Assembly (NCBI GenBank): GCA_002951815.1
Contig: CP019454.1
Coordinates: 1 to 64,000 of the forward strand
From: Sulfobacillus thermotolerans
Lineage (GTDB): Bacteria > Bacillota > Sulfobacillia > Sulfobacillales > Sulfobacillaceae
Direction: 5' to 3'
Length of the DNA stretch: 64,000 nt
Shown here: in pieces, positions 24,764 to 33,330 of the stretch
Position numbering within the stretch: the stretch's first letter is position 1
How the letters are laid out: every line of letters starts with the position of its first letter
Made by a program: the position numbers and the translations under genes
Notes under the pieces: generated by a model
What the model saw: only the letters and a program-made list of their open reading frames with translations
What the model was told of the DNA's origin: nothing
The model's database searches: none

Positions 24764-26686
24764 ATGGGGATGCATTCGGGTATGGGATGGGGTGGCGGAG
24801 GACCTTTACATTCCGTTTGGGAACAAAGAAAGTCCTTACAATATTTAAAAAGTGGGGGCCGGCCAAGTAAGGAAACCGTTCAGCGTTTATGGAAGGTCCT
24901 AAAACCGCACCATAGGCTGCTGGCGTTAGCCATGACGTTGACGACCTTAGGCGTGGTTTTAGCCCTAGTTCCGCCCTTGATTATTCGTGCGATTATCGAT
25001 AACGCCATTGCCCATCATCATCCCACGCTCCTGATGTGGTTAGCCGCCGCCTTGTTGCTTTTCCCTGCGGTCAAAGCACTGGTATCCGTGGCCCAAAACT
25101 ATCTCAACACCGTTGTCTCCCAAAGCGTTATCCACGATTTGCGCACAGCCCTTTACGAACACGGCCAGCACTTGGGCATCGACTTCTTTACCCATACCCC
25201 CAGCGGGGAGATCCACTCCCGTTTAATTAACGATCTCAATGCCGTGCAGCAAGTCCTTAGCCGCACATTAACCGGCCTGTTTGTCAATGGCTTAACGGTA
25301 CTCCTCACCTTGAGCATGATGTTTTTCCTTAATTGGCGACTCGCCCTAGTTTCTGCCATCATCCTCCCTGTCTTCGCCTTGCCTGTCGTCAGTTACGGCC
25401 AAAAAACGTATACCGCGATCACCACCGCTCAAAATCGGATCGCCGAGTTGACCGCCCACCTGGAAGAAACACTGAGTCTTTCTGGCATCGTGGTGGTGAA
25501 AAGTTTCGGGACCCGCGCGCGAGAAGCGCAGCACTTTCGTTCCCTGAGCGAAAAGGTCAAGCAAGCCCAAGTCCAGCAAAATCTCGTGGGCCAATGGCTA
25601 TCATTCGTGGTGCAAGCCTTGTCCGCTGTCGGTCCAGCTCTGTTGTATGGATATGGCGGCTACTTAGTCATCGCGGGACAAACCCAATTGGGAACCATTG
25701 TGGCCTTCGCTACGTATTTAACCCAGCTCTTTAATCCAGCGTCGTCCTTAGCCGGATCCAACACTACGTTAATCGGAGGGCTTGCCTTATTTGACCGGAT
25801 TTTTCAGTTTCTCGATTTACCCATTTCCGTCCCTGAGCCGCTTACCTCGGCGCCCGCACCAGGACCAACCCCGTCTTCGCCCATTCGCATTCACTTCGAA
25901 CATGTCTCTTTTTCCTATCCGAAAGGCGAAGAGGTATTGCACGATATTACCTTCACCGCCCGCGGCGGACACTTGACCGCATTAGTCGGGCCCAGCGGCG
26001 CCGGCAAAACAACCTTGTTGTCCTTAGCCGCACGCTTTTATGACCCCACAGCAGGCCAGGTCCTATTAGAAAACACGCCCCTGATCCATTTTAATGAAGA
26101 CACCCTGCGCCGCACAGTCGCAGTCGTCACTCAAGAGGTGTTCTTGTTCCATACCACCTTGGAACAAAACATTCGTTATGGCCAACCCACCGCATCCGAA
26201 AGCGAGCTCATGGAGGCTGTCCAAGCGGCACAGTTAGAAGATCTCGTCGCGCAGTTACCCCAAGGTCTTCAAACGGTGGTCGGAGAGCGCGGGTACCGGT
26301 TATCGGGCGGAGAAAAACAGCGCGTGGCCATTGCCCGCGCTATTTTACAAAATCCTCGCGTTCTCTTGCTAGACGAAGCCACAAGCTCTTTAGATTCCCA
26401 TGCCGAACGGCTGATTCAAGACGCGCTCGCCCGCCTCTTTCACGGCCGGACGGTCATTGCTATTGCCCATCGTCTGTCAACCATTTTGGCCGCTGACCAA
26501 ATTATTGTCGTGCAGAGCGGTCAAATCGTCGACCAAGGACGTCACTTAGAGCTGTTAGCCCGTAACGGGCTGTACGCCCATCTCTATCACGAACAATTCG
26601 ACGCTGCGGACGTCTCCACCGTTACTGCGGCTGAGCACTCCATAAACGGCATAATTCCACCAGTAATGCTGCCCCATAACCCGTAG
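24764..26686 (+). CDS. ABC exporter, fused permease and ATPase
   Basis: 640 residues. The N-terminus is Gly/Met/His-rich (MGMHSGMGWGGGG), then six membrane helices (residues 55-330) form a type I exporter domain. The nucleotide-binding domain has Walker A GPSGAGKTT near residue 408, Q-loop VVTQEVFLF, signature LSGGEKQRVAI near 512, Walker B VLLLDEATSS near 534 and H-loop AIAHRLST near 566. It works as a homodimer, probably as a drug or lipid exporter of the MsbA/LmrA/BmrA type, under control of the divergent MarR. Its last 65 bases overlap the convergent pepA. Confidence 0.94.
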   Translation: MGMHSGMGWGGGGPLHSVWEQRKSLQYLKSGGRPSKETVQRLWKVLKPHHRLLALAMTLTTLGVVLALVPPLIIRAIIDNAIAHHHPTLLMWLAAALLLFPAVKALVSVAQNYLNTVVSQSVIHDLRTALYEHGQHLGIDFFTHTPSGEIHSRLINDLNAVQQVLSRTLTGLFVNGLTVLLTLSMMFFLNWRLALVSAIILPVFALPVVSYGQKTYTAITTAQNRIAELTAHLEETLSLSGIVVVKSFGTRAREAQHFRSLSEKVKQAQVQQNLVGQWLSFVVQALSAVGPALLYGYGGYLVIAGQTQLGTIVAFATYLTQLFNPASSLAGSNTTLIGGLALFDRIFQFLDLPISVPEPLTSAPAPGPTPSSPIRIHFEHVSFSYPKGEEVLHDITFTARGGHLTALVGPSGAGKTTLLSLAARFYDPTAGQVLLENTPLIHFNEDTLRRTVAVVTQEVFLFHTTLEQNIRYGQPTASESELMEAVQAAQLEDLVAQLPQGLQTVVGERGYRLSGGEKQRVAIARAILQNPRVLLLDEATSSLDSHAERLIQDALARLFHGRTVIAIAHRLSTILAADQIIVVQSGQIVDQGRHLELLARNGLYAHLYHEQFDAADVSTVTAAEHSINGIIPPVMLPHNP

Positions 26687-28007
26687 CGCCCGCTCCGTCT
26701 TGTCCACTAAACGCCAAGCCCGCGATATCCAAATGCGCCCACGGTGTCTCCTTGGCAAAGTGTCCAATAAAGAGACCGGCGGAAACAGTACCCGCTGGAC
26801 GCCCTCCGCTATTCTTGAGATCCGCAATTGTGCTGTCATTCAGGTGCGCATACTCGGGATCATGAGGCAATTCCCAGACCGGTTCTTCCATCTGGTCGCC
26901 GGCTTGCGCGACCAACTGTCCCAACGATGCATCGTTGGTGATAAGCGCGGCGCGAATGCCGCCCAACGCCACCACGTTAGCCCCCGTTAATGTCGCGATA
27001 TCGACGACCGCGGCCGCGCCGTTTTGGCGAGCAAATGTGAGTGCATCGGCTAGAACCAAGCGGCCTTCCGCATCCGTAGAAATAATCTCCACGCGCGTGT
27101 TATCCAGCATCGTCAGCACATCCCCTGGCCTGTAGGCGCCGCCACCGGGGAGATTTTCTGCCAAAGGCGCTAACGCCATCAGGTTTATGGGCAGGGCCAG
27201 ATCTGCTACGACGCGTAACGCGGCCATCACCGCGGCCGATCCAGCCATGTCGCCTTTTAAGCGCCCCATGCCTTCGGCGGGTTTTAACGAAATGCCCCCG
27301 CTGTCAAAGGTAATGCCCTTGCCAACAAGCGCTAGCCAGGGCCCCTCACCATTCCCGTGGTACCGCCCTTCAAGCAGTACAGGAGGCCGGGTGCTGCCTG
27401 AGCCCACCGCCAATATGCCCCCAGCGCCCATTTCGAACAAATCCTGCTCATGATACGCATGAAACGTCACTGAGCTCGGGGCGTCTTTTTGATACTCCAG
27501 AGCTAAATCTTCTGGGGACTTTTCATTAGGCGGCATGTTGACCCAGTCCCGAGTTAATGACTGGGCTTGCGCAATGCGAACCAGGCGCAGGAGCCCTGAC
27601 TCTTGATCCTCTCCGGCCAGCACCGTGACACTCTGAACTGGTGCTGCGGATTTCAGGCCCACGTAACGGTAAAACCCTTGCTCCAATCCGGTAATAACCG
27701 AGGGCAGCGACTCCCTCGCCATGCCTTTAATCCAGACACCAACGCTCTGTGCTCCCATTTTCGCCGCGTTTTGCGCAGCCTCACGGTACACTTTCTGTCG
27801 CAGTTGACGAACAGGCGCAGCATGCACGACTAGCACGAGATGAGAGTTCAGGTGCATCGTAAGAAACGAACCTTCCGGGATAGAGGGAAGGGCTTCCTCC
27901 TCCAAAACCATTTCCTTTATGTATAAAGGCCACAGCTCGTGCGGCACGATCCAAGCCTGGGGTTGAACTTCTGAGATATGCGTAGTCACGGTCCATTGCC
28001 TCATCAT
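26622..28007 (-). CDS. pepA: Leucyl aminopeptidase, M17 family
   Basis: 461 residues. It cleaves N-terminal residues from peptides with a two-metal centre and is hexameric in homologues. Seen: GKGITFDSGG (Lys and Asp ligands), KGDMAGSAAVMAAL, and the signature STDAEGRLVLADAL, which is normally NTDAEGRL. The C-terminal catalytic domain is complete and the N-terminal domain is of the usual alpha/beta type. GAGGTGA precedes the ATG at 28007. The 3' end overlaps the ABC exporter gene on the other strand. Confidence 0.92.
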   Translation of the reverse strand: MMRQWTVTTHISEVQPQAWIVPHELWPLYIKEMVLEEEALPSIPEGSFLTMHLNSHLVLVVHAAPVRQLRQKVYREAAQNAAKMGAQSVGVWIKGMARESLPSVITGLEQGFYRYVGLKSAAPVQSVTVLAGEDQESGLLRLVRIAQAQSLTRDWVNMPPNEKSPEDLALEYQKDAPSSVTFHAYHEQDLFEMGAGGILAVGSGSTRPPVLLEGRYHGNGEGPWLALVGKGITFDSGGISLKPAEGMGRLKGDMAGSAAVMAALRVVADLALPINLMALAPLAENLPGGGAYRPGDVLTMLDNTRVEIISTDAEGRLVLADALTFARQNGAAAVVDIATLTGANVVALGGIRAALITNDASLGQLVAQAGDQMEEPVWELPHDPEYAHLNDSTIADLKNSGGRPAGTVSAGLFIGHFAKETPWAHLDIAGLAFSGQDGAGATGYGAALLVELCRLWSAQPQ

Positions 28008-28153
28008 TCAATCACCTCATGGTGTGGGATGTCCAGGGAGGATTGCTAGGCAAAAATCCTGGGATACTTTTCATCTTACCGCATTGCTTGGCAATATAAC
28101 GCATAGGCACCAGCACAATGTTTTGGGCCGTTTTCAGAATCCCAAAAAATTTA

Positions 28154-28182
28154 TGGACAGACCAATGTGTATATTGTATATT
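28154..28182 (+). promoter_or_regulatory. Promoter of the peptide-binding lipoprotein gene
   Basis: TGGACA (28154-28159) and TATATT (28177-28182) with 17 bases between, 37 bases before the ATG at 28219. Confidence 0.65.
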
Positions 28183-28218
28183 ACCATCTAATCTAAACAA
28201 ACCAGAAGGAGGGTGGCT

Positions 28219-29946
28219 ATGCACAAATCGGCTTCCTGGCGTATCACGGCTATTGGTCTTATCGGAATTCTTGCGTCTGGTTGCGGTGCGACCTCATCGG
28301 CTTCCCACTCTGCAACCCCGGCTAATGGCGGTACCGCTGTTATCGCATTAGCTCCCCAAACCTCGCCAAACTGGTTTTTTCCCGTGCGCGCGGTTGGTTA
28401 TGGTTCGGATGTCAATATGCAGCTCGAAGGACTCATGTACAAACCACTCCTTGATATTACGCCGAGCGATGGGATCAATTTCGCGCATTCGTTAGTGTCA
28501 TCGATTGACGTGTCCTCCAACGACACCGTCTTTACCTTGCACCTTAACCCGAAATATCGGTGGTCAAACAACACCCCTATTACCGCCCAGGATGTCGTGT
28601 TCGCCTGGAAGATCATTGATACGACCAGTTCCTCAGCGCCGAATCTTCCATGGATTCATGCCGGCAGTGGCGTGGGTGGGGTGCCTACCCTTTGGAAAAG
28701 TGTCGTCGCACTAAATCCCAAAACCGTCGTGGTCACCCTCAACACCCCTTCCAATCCGGTGTGGTTTGAACACAATGGGCTGGCTCCCATTACGCCCGTG
28801 CCAGAAGCGGTGTGGAATAAATATCCCCAAAACTTTATGCAGGAATTGGCCTATATCAAATCGGTGGCCAATTCGCCCACCGCAGCGCCCTACCATGTCG
28901 TCGACGGACCGTATCAATTTGCCAGCATGCAAGCCAACAACGACTGGGTATTTGTGCCCAATCCGCATTACGGCGGACACCCTTCCTCGTTATCCAAAGT
29001 CATCTTTCAGTATGAAACCTCCCCGCAAGCCGAATTTGAGGGATTAAAGACGGGGACAATCACATTAGGATACTTACCTTCATCGTTGTGGAGCTCCCGA
29101 CAAGAGCTGACCCACGATGTCCTCAATACCGCCTATCTCTTTGGATTCGACTACTTGCAGCCGAACTTGAATCCGAATGCCCCAGGTGGACTCGGTGTCG
29201 CCTTCAACCAGCGCTACGTGCGTGAAGCGCTCGAAATGGGGATTAATCAAGAAGGCATCATTAAGGCTTTTTACCATGGTCACGGGGTTGTCGAGGACAG
29301 CCCAATCCCTGCTAAACCACCAACAAAATTCTATGACTCCGCCCTCAGCCAGCCGCTTTACCCCTATAATCCTGAGCAAGGCAAAAAGCTCTTGGAAGCC
29401 CACGGTTGGCGACTGGTCAATGGGGTGATGACTAAAGGCTCCACCCAACTCCGATTTACACTGACGTACGTCAGTGGGAGCAATACCGACGCTGACATCG
29501 TGCAGCTTATTAAGAGCACATGGGCCAAAGAAGGCATCGCTGTCACCCTCACACCACAACCCTTTGATCAGATTATTGCGCAGGCTAATCAAACCGACCC
29601 GACTAAGTGGAATATGGTGTGGTGGGGCGGAGGCTGGACTTACGAGCCCGATTTCTATCCGACAGGCGGAGGATTATTTAAGTCGGGAGCGGGTGCTAAT
29701 TTTGGCGGATACTCCAGTTCCGAAATGAACCAACTCATTGCCGAAACGTATGCCCCAGGCTCTGCTGCACAATCCCAAAGCCGACTGGATGCATATCAAG
29801 CGTGGGCCGCGAAAGACTTGCCCGTCTTGTGGATGCCGTGGACTCCCGCCTTTAACGTCCATGCCGTGAATTTACATGGGACGGTCAAGACCTTCAACCC
29901 GGTCTCCGACTTGTTGTCTCCGAATTACTGGACTTTGTCCCAATAG
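28219..29946 (+). CDS. Peptide/nickel-type ABC substrate-binding lipoprotein (SBP family 5)
   Basis: 575 residues. A signal peptide with lipobox LASGC puts the lipidated Cys at residue 22, followed by a Ser/Ala-rich linker. The mature part has the OppA/DppA-like order: PTLW, YRWSNNTPITAQDVVFAWKI near residue 115, DGPYQFASM, RYVREALEMGINQEGII near residue 340, PYNPEQGKKLLEAHGW and VDLPVLWM-like ending KDLPVLWMPW. It is anchored outside the membrane and captures oligopeptides or similar solutes. No permease or ATPase genes follow; a terminator comes at once, so it must serve a transporter encoded elsewhere. Confidence 0.9.
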   Translation: MHKSASWRITAIGLIGILASGCGATSSASHSATPANGGTAVIALAPQTSPNWFFPVRAVGYGSDVNMQLEGLMYKPLLDITPSDGINFAHSLVSSIDVSSNDTVFTLHLNPKYRWSNNTPITAQDVVFAWKIIDTTSSSAPNLPWIHAGSGVGGVPTLWKSVVALNPKTVVVTLNTPSNPVWFEHNGLAPITPVPEAVWNKYPQNFMQELAYIKSVANSPTAAPYHVVDGPYQFASMQANNDWVFVPNPHYGGHPSSLSKVIFQYETSPQAEFEGLKTGTITLGYLPSSLWSSRQELTHDVLNTAYLFGFDYLQPNLNPNAPGGLGVAFNQRYVREALEMGINQEGIIKAFYHGHGVVEDSPIPAKPPTKFYDSALSQPLYPYNPEQGKKLLEAHGWRLVNGVMTKGSTQLRFTLTYVSGSNTDADIVQLIKSTWAKEGIAVTLTPQPFDQIIAQANQTDPTKWNMVWWGGGWTYEPDFYPTGGGLFKSGAGANFGGYSSSEMNQLIAETYAPGSAAQSQSRLDAYQAWAAKDLPVLWMPWTPAFNVHAVNLHGTVKTFNPVSDLLSPNYWTLSQ

Positions 29947-29970
29947 GGAGAACGTCCTATTCATGCCCCT

Positions 29971-30002
29971 AATTCCTGCCAATAAGTGGCAGGAATTTTT
30001 TT
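29971..30002 (+). terminator. Terminator of the binding-protein gene
   Basis: AATTCCTGCC (29971-29980), 7-base loop, GGCAGGAATT (29988-29997), then a run of T to 30002. Confidence 0.93.
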
Positions 30003-30168
30003 GCAGACACGCTTTATGCCAGCTAAAGGCTACGCGCTGATTGGGGCTAAAGAAAGCCTCGCCTCGTGAAAGTCTGAACATTGCGTGCCCCTTGCTTCTT
30101 TGCCACGAGAGCCTAAGAATGTTATATGCTGTTCCCAATGGGGTGGAAAAGCATTGTCCAAGAACAAG

Positions 30169-31017
30169 ATGGTACGGCCATTTCTCAAGTGGGCGGGAGG
30201 GAAGCGGCAGTTGTTGCCGGAGCTCCGGCGCTATTATCCAAAGAACTTTCACTGCTATTATGAACCGTTTGTGGGAGCCGGGGCTGTGCTCTTTGATCTT
30301 CAGCCATTACAGGCCGTTGTCAACGACATGAATAGCGAACTCATCAACACCTACCGCGTAGTGGCGAATGACGTCGAAGCCCTCATTGCTGACATGGGCA
30401 AGCATCACAACGACAAGGAGTATTACTACCAATTAAGGGGCCTCGACCGGACTGCGCAATATCGGGAGTTAACCGACGTCGAACGAGCATCCCGCATCAT
30501 TTTCCTGAACAAGACATGTTTTAACGGTCTTTTTAGGGTCAATAGCCACGGGCATTTTAATGTGCCATATGGACACTATAAAAATCCGACTATTGTCGAT
30601 GAGATCGCATTGCGGGCGACTAGCCAGTACCTGTCCTCAAACAGCATCTCATTAACGAATATGGATTTTGAACAGGCTCTACAAGGTGCCACAAAAGGAG
30701 ATTTTGTGTATCTTGACCCGCCTTATGATCCCATTTCAGATACCGCATCTTTCACGGCATATGATCGCGGAGGGTTCGACCGCAACCAGCAGATGCGACT
30801 CAAATCGGTGTTTGATGATCTCAACCGCCGAGGCTGTCACGTGCTGCTAAGCAATTCAGCGACCGCCTTTATTAAAGACTTATATCGCGACTATCCCATG
30901 CAGATTATTGGTGCAAACCGGGCTATCAATTCCGATGCAAAGCATCGGGGCAAGATCGATGAAGTGCTCGTGATGAACTATGATACCTCAGCGAGCGTTG
31001 TTGGTTCTAGACTCTGA
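30169..31017 (+). CDS. dam: Dam-like DNA adenine-N6 methyltransferase (D12 class)
   Basis: 282 residues from ATG 30169; a TTG at 30154 is an alternative, and neither has a strong ribosome binding site. Motif I PFLKWAGGKRQLL binds S-adenosylmethionine, EPFVGAGAVLF follows, and the catalytic motif IV is VYLDPPYDPIS. The order and spacing fit M.DpnII/Dam enzymes, which methylate adenine in GATC; this target is inferred. No restriction endonuclease gene is adjacent. The IS607 copy B starts 88 bases downstream and may have replaced a partner. Confidence 0.88.
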   Translation: MVRPFLKWAGGKRQLLPELRRYYPKNFHCYYEPFVGAGAVLFDLQPLQAVVNDMNSELINTYRVVANDVEALIADMGKHHNDKEYYYQLRGLDRTAQYRELTDVERASRIIFLNKTCFNGLFRVNSHGHFNVPYGHYKNPTIVDEIALRATSQYLSSNSISLTNMDFEQALQGATKGDFVYLDPPYDPISDTASFTAYDRGGFDRNQQMRLKSVFDDLNRRGCHVLLSNSATAFIKDLYRDYPMQIIGANRAINSDAKHRGKIDEVLVMNYDTSASVVGSRL

Positions 31018-31149
31018 CGCGGCCATTTGGTAAATGTATGGCCTGACCACCAATAGCCATTCATCACGAAATTTCGGACACTGGTGTTTCGTAAAAGAGA
31101 GTGCAGGGTTTTAACAGTTTGCTAAAAGTTTACCTATGGTTACTCATTA

Positions 31150-31794
31150 TTGTATAATTTAGGTAGGCATAGAAAACTTGTCGGCATTCGTGAAGCGGCG
31201 GAATTTTTAGGTGTGACCCCATCGACGTTACGTCGATGGGACCACGAAGGAACGTTGTTGCCCGATGAACGCACAGCGGGTGGGTATCGGCGTTACGACT
31301 TGGCCCGGTTGCGACCTGACCAGTTTCACCGACGCAGCCCGCCTCGCAAAACCGTCGCCTATGCCCGCGTATCAAGCCACGACCAGAAAGACGATCTGGA
31401 GCGGCAAAAGCACGTGCTGGAGATCTATTGTGCCCGTCAAGGGTGGACCTTTGAGGTCGTGGCGGATCTCGGATCCGGGATGAATTATCACAAAAAGGGT
31501 CTCAAGCGCCTCTTAAATGACATCCTCGCCGACCGGGTCGGTCGGCTGGTTGTGACCCATAAGGACCGTCTCGTGCGCTTTGGGGCGGAGCTCGTCTTTG
31601 CGATCTGCGAAGCCAAGCAGGTGGAGGTGGTGATTCTCAATCAAGGCGAGGACACGACCTTTGAGGAAGAGCTGGCTCAAGACGTCCTCGAAATAATCAC
31701 CGTGTTTTCGGCTCGGCTCTACGACAGCCGCTCCCGCAAGAACCAAAAATTGCTCGACGGCGTGAAACACGCCGTGGAGGAGGCGTCATCATGA
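31150..31794 (+). pseudogene. tnpA: IS607 TnpA with mutated start codon
   Basis: The frame is intact and carries the recombinase motifs (VAYARVSSHDQKDD, THKDRLVRFG). However, the codon equal to copy A's start ATG is AGG here (31165-31167). The promoter, TTTACC at 31129-31134 and TATAAT at 31153-31158, ends six bases before it, so a leaderless transcript would have no start codon. The TTG at 31150 lies upstream of the -10 box and would not be transcribed from this promoter. The conserved ARLYGSRS has become ARLYDSRS. This TnpA is probably not made or is defective. Confidence 0.7.
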
Positions 31795-32978
31795 TTCTGG
31801 CCCATAAGATTGCGCTCGACCCGAATAACGTTCAAGAGACGTATTTCCGCAAGGCCGCCGGGACGGCCCGTTTCGCGTACAATTGGGCCTTGGATCAGTG
31901 GCAACAACAGTTCGACGCATGGAAAGCCGATCCTACGTTGCCCAAGCCGACCGAAGCCGCTCTGCGGCGTCAACTCAATGCACTCAAGCGCGACGCCTTC
32001 CCCTGGATGCTGGAGGTTACCAAGAACGCCCCCCAGATGGCGATTATGCACTTGGGTCAAGCGTTCAAGAATTTCTTTGCGGGGATCGCCGAGTATCCCA
32101 CGTTTAAGAAAAAGGGCCGACACGACAGCTTTACGCTCACCAACGACCCATTCACGGTCAAAGGGCAAAAAGTGCATATTCCCAAATTAGGCTGGGTGCG
32201 CATGCACGAACCGTTGCGATTTATCGGCACAGTGGTAGAAGGCACCGTGTCGCGGACCGCTGATCGCTGGTTTTTGAGCGTCACCGTCGAACTTCCCGAT
32301 CCCCCCAGTGTCCGCCGCGAAAGCCAAGCGGTAGTCGGCGTGGATTTGGGCGTGTCGGCGTTGGCGACGCTCTCGACCGGAGAGAAGATCGTGGGACCGA
32401 AAGCCTATGCGGACGCCTTGGCACAGCTTCGTCGGTTATCGAAACAATTCAGTCGCCAGATGGAAGTCGCCAAAGTCCGCGCCGGGCTTCAGCCCGGCCA
32501 GCCCACCCCGAAAGGGATGCCCATGCCCTTGTCCCAGAATATGCGAAAGACGCAGCGGCGCATGGCCCGACGCCATGCGCGGATTGCGAATATCCGGGCG
32601 GATGCGTTACACCAACTGACCACCGATCTTGTGCAGCGCTTCGATGTCATGGCCATCGAGGACCTGAACGTCGCCGGGATGCTCAAAAATCATCCTCTCG
32701 CCCGGGCGATTGCTGATATGGGCTTTGGGGAATTCCGTCGGCAACTCGCATACAAAGCGGCCCAATGCGGGAAAACGGTGGTCATCGTGAGCCGTTGGTA
32801 TCCGAGCAGCAAAACGTGTTCCGCGTGTGGATACAAAATGCCGAAAATGCCGCTCGCTATGCGGGAGTGGACGTGCCCAGAATGTCACACACACCACGAC
32901 CGCGACATCAATGCGGCGATCAATTTGCGAACCGTGGCCGAGAGTTCGGTGAGGAGCTCCTCACCCGTGTCTGCCTGA
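31791..32978 (+). CDS. tnpB: TnpB RNA-guided nuclease, full-length copy
   Basis: 395 residues. It keeps YNWALDQW at the N-terminus, the first RuvC Asp (VVGVDLGVSALATLSTGEKI), the Glu in AIEDLNVAGM, the CSACGYKMP...CPECH zinc finger and the third Asp in DRDINAAINL. TnpB uses an omega RNA from the element's right end to cut DNA at the empty donor site next to a TAM, which favours retention of the element. Because tnpA is damaged in this copy and tnpB in copy A, this is the likely active nuclease. Confidence 0.93.
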   Translation: MILAHKIALDPNNVQETYFRKAAGTARFAYNWALDQWQQQFDAWKADPTLPKPTEAALRRQLNALKRDAFPWMLEVTKNAPQMAIMHLGQAFKNFFAGIAEYPTFKKKGRHDSFTLTNDPFTVKGQKVHIPKLGWVRMHEPLRFIGTVVEGTVSRTADRWFLSVTVELPDPPSVRRESQAVVGVDLGVSALATLSTGEKIVGPKAYADALAQLRRLSKQFSRQMEVAKVRAGLQPGQPTPKGMPMPLSQNMRKTQRRMARRHARIANIRADALHQLTTDLVQRFDVMAIEDLNVAGMLKNHPLARAIADMGFGEFRRQLAYKAAQCGKTVVIVSRWYPSSKTCSACGYKMPKMPLAMREWTCPECHTHHDRDINAAINLRTVAESSVRSSSPVSA

Positions 32979-33192
32979 CGGCAGACCTGCTCGGTGACAG
33001 CCTGTGGAGTGCCCGCCCGTGGACGACCGGCCAATGGCCCTAAGAAGCGGTGGCATGATGACACAGGAAGGTGGCTCCGGTTGATCAATTGATTAACGAT
33101 GATCAGACTTGGATAAGTCCATCAGAACGGTTAGGTCTCATCAGTGAGCCAGATAGTCTCTACAAGTTTTAGCGCAGGAGTAGCCATCATGC

Positions 33193-33281
33193 TATAATCG
33201 AAAGACATAGTCGTGAAAGGTGGGTCGATCATGCGCATATCACCATGGGCGAATCCGACCTTTCGTATCACGCCCCCCTAA
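33193..33281 (+). other. Possible leader peptide ORF with its own -10 box
   Basis: TATAAT at 33193-33198 and AAAGGTGGG precede ATG 33231, which opens a 16-residue frame (MRISPWANPTFRITPP) ending at 33281. The next gene starts 49 bases later. There is no clear -35. It may be a regulatory leader of the MFS gene or chance. Confidence 0.3.
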
Positions 33282-33330
33282 AATCCTCTCACTGAAATAG
33301 AAACCTATCTATCATAATGAGGGGATTGCT

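Larger units (their letters stand above)
31106..33130 (+). mobile_element. IS607-family element, copy B
   Basis: Nearly identical to copy A but inverted relative to it; it begins GGGTTTTAAC at 31106 and ends CAGAACGG at 33130. It carries tnpA and tnpB overlapping by four bases. The omega-RNA-bearing right end is 32979-33130, and the guide would be the flank starting TTAGGTCTCATC at 33131. The two copies provide 2 kb of inverted homology 18 kb apart, so recombination could invert the 13.0-31.1 kb segment. Confidence 0.93.

Noticed and set aside
31719-32177. 152-codon frame antisense to tnpB and tnpA, also at 11951-12409
   Set aside because: It occurs in both IS607 copies only because the copies are nearly identical; it lies opposite conserved genes.
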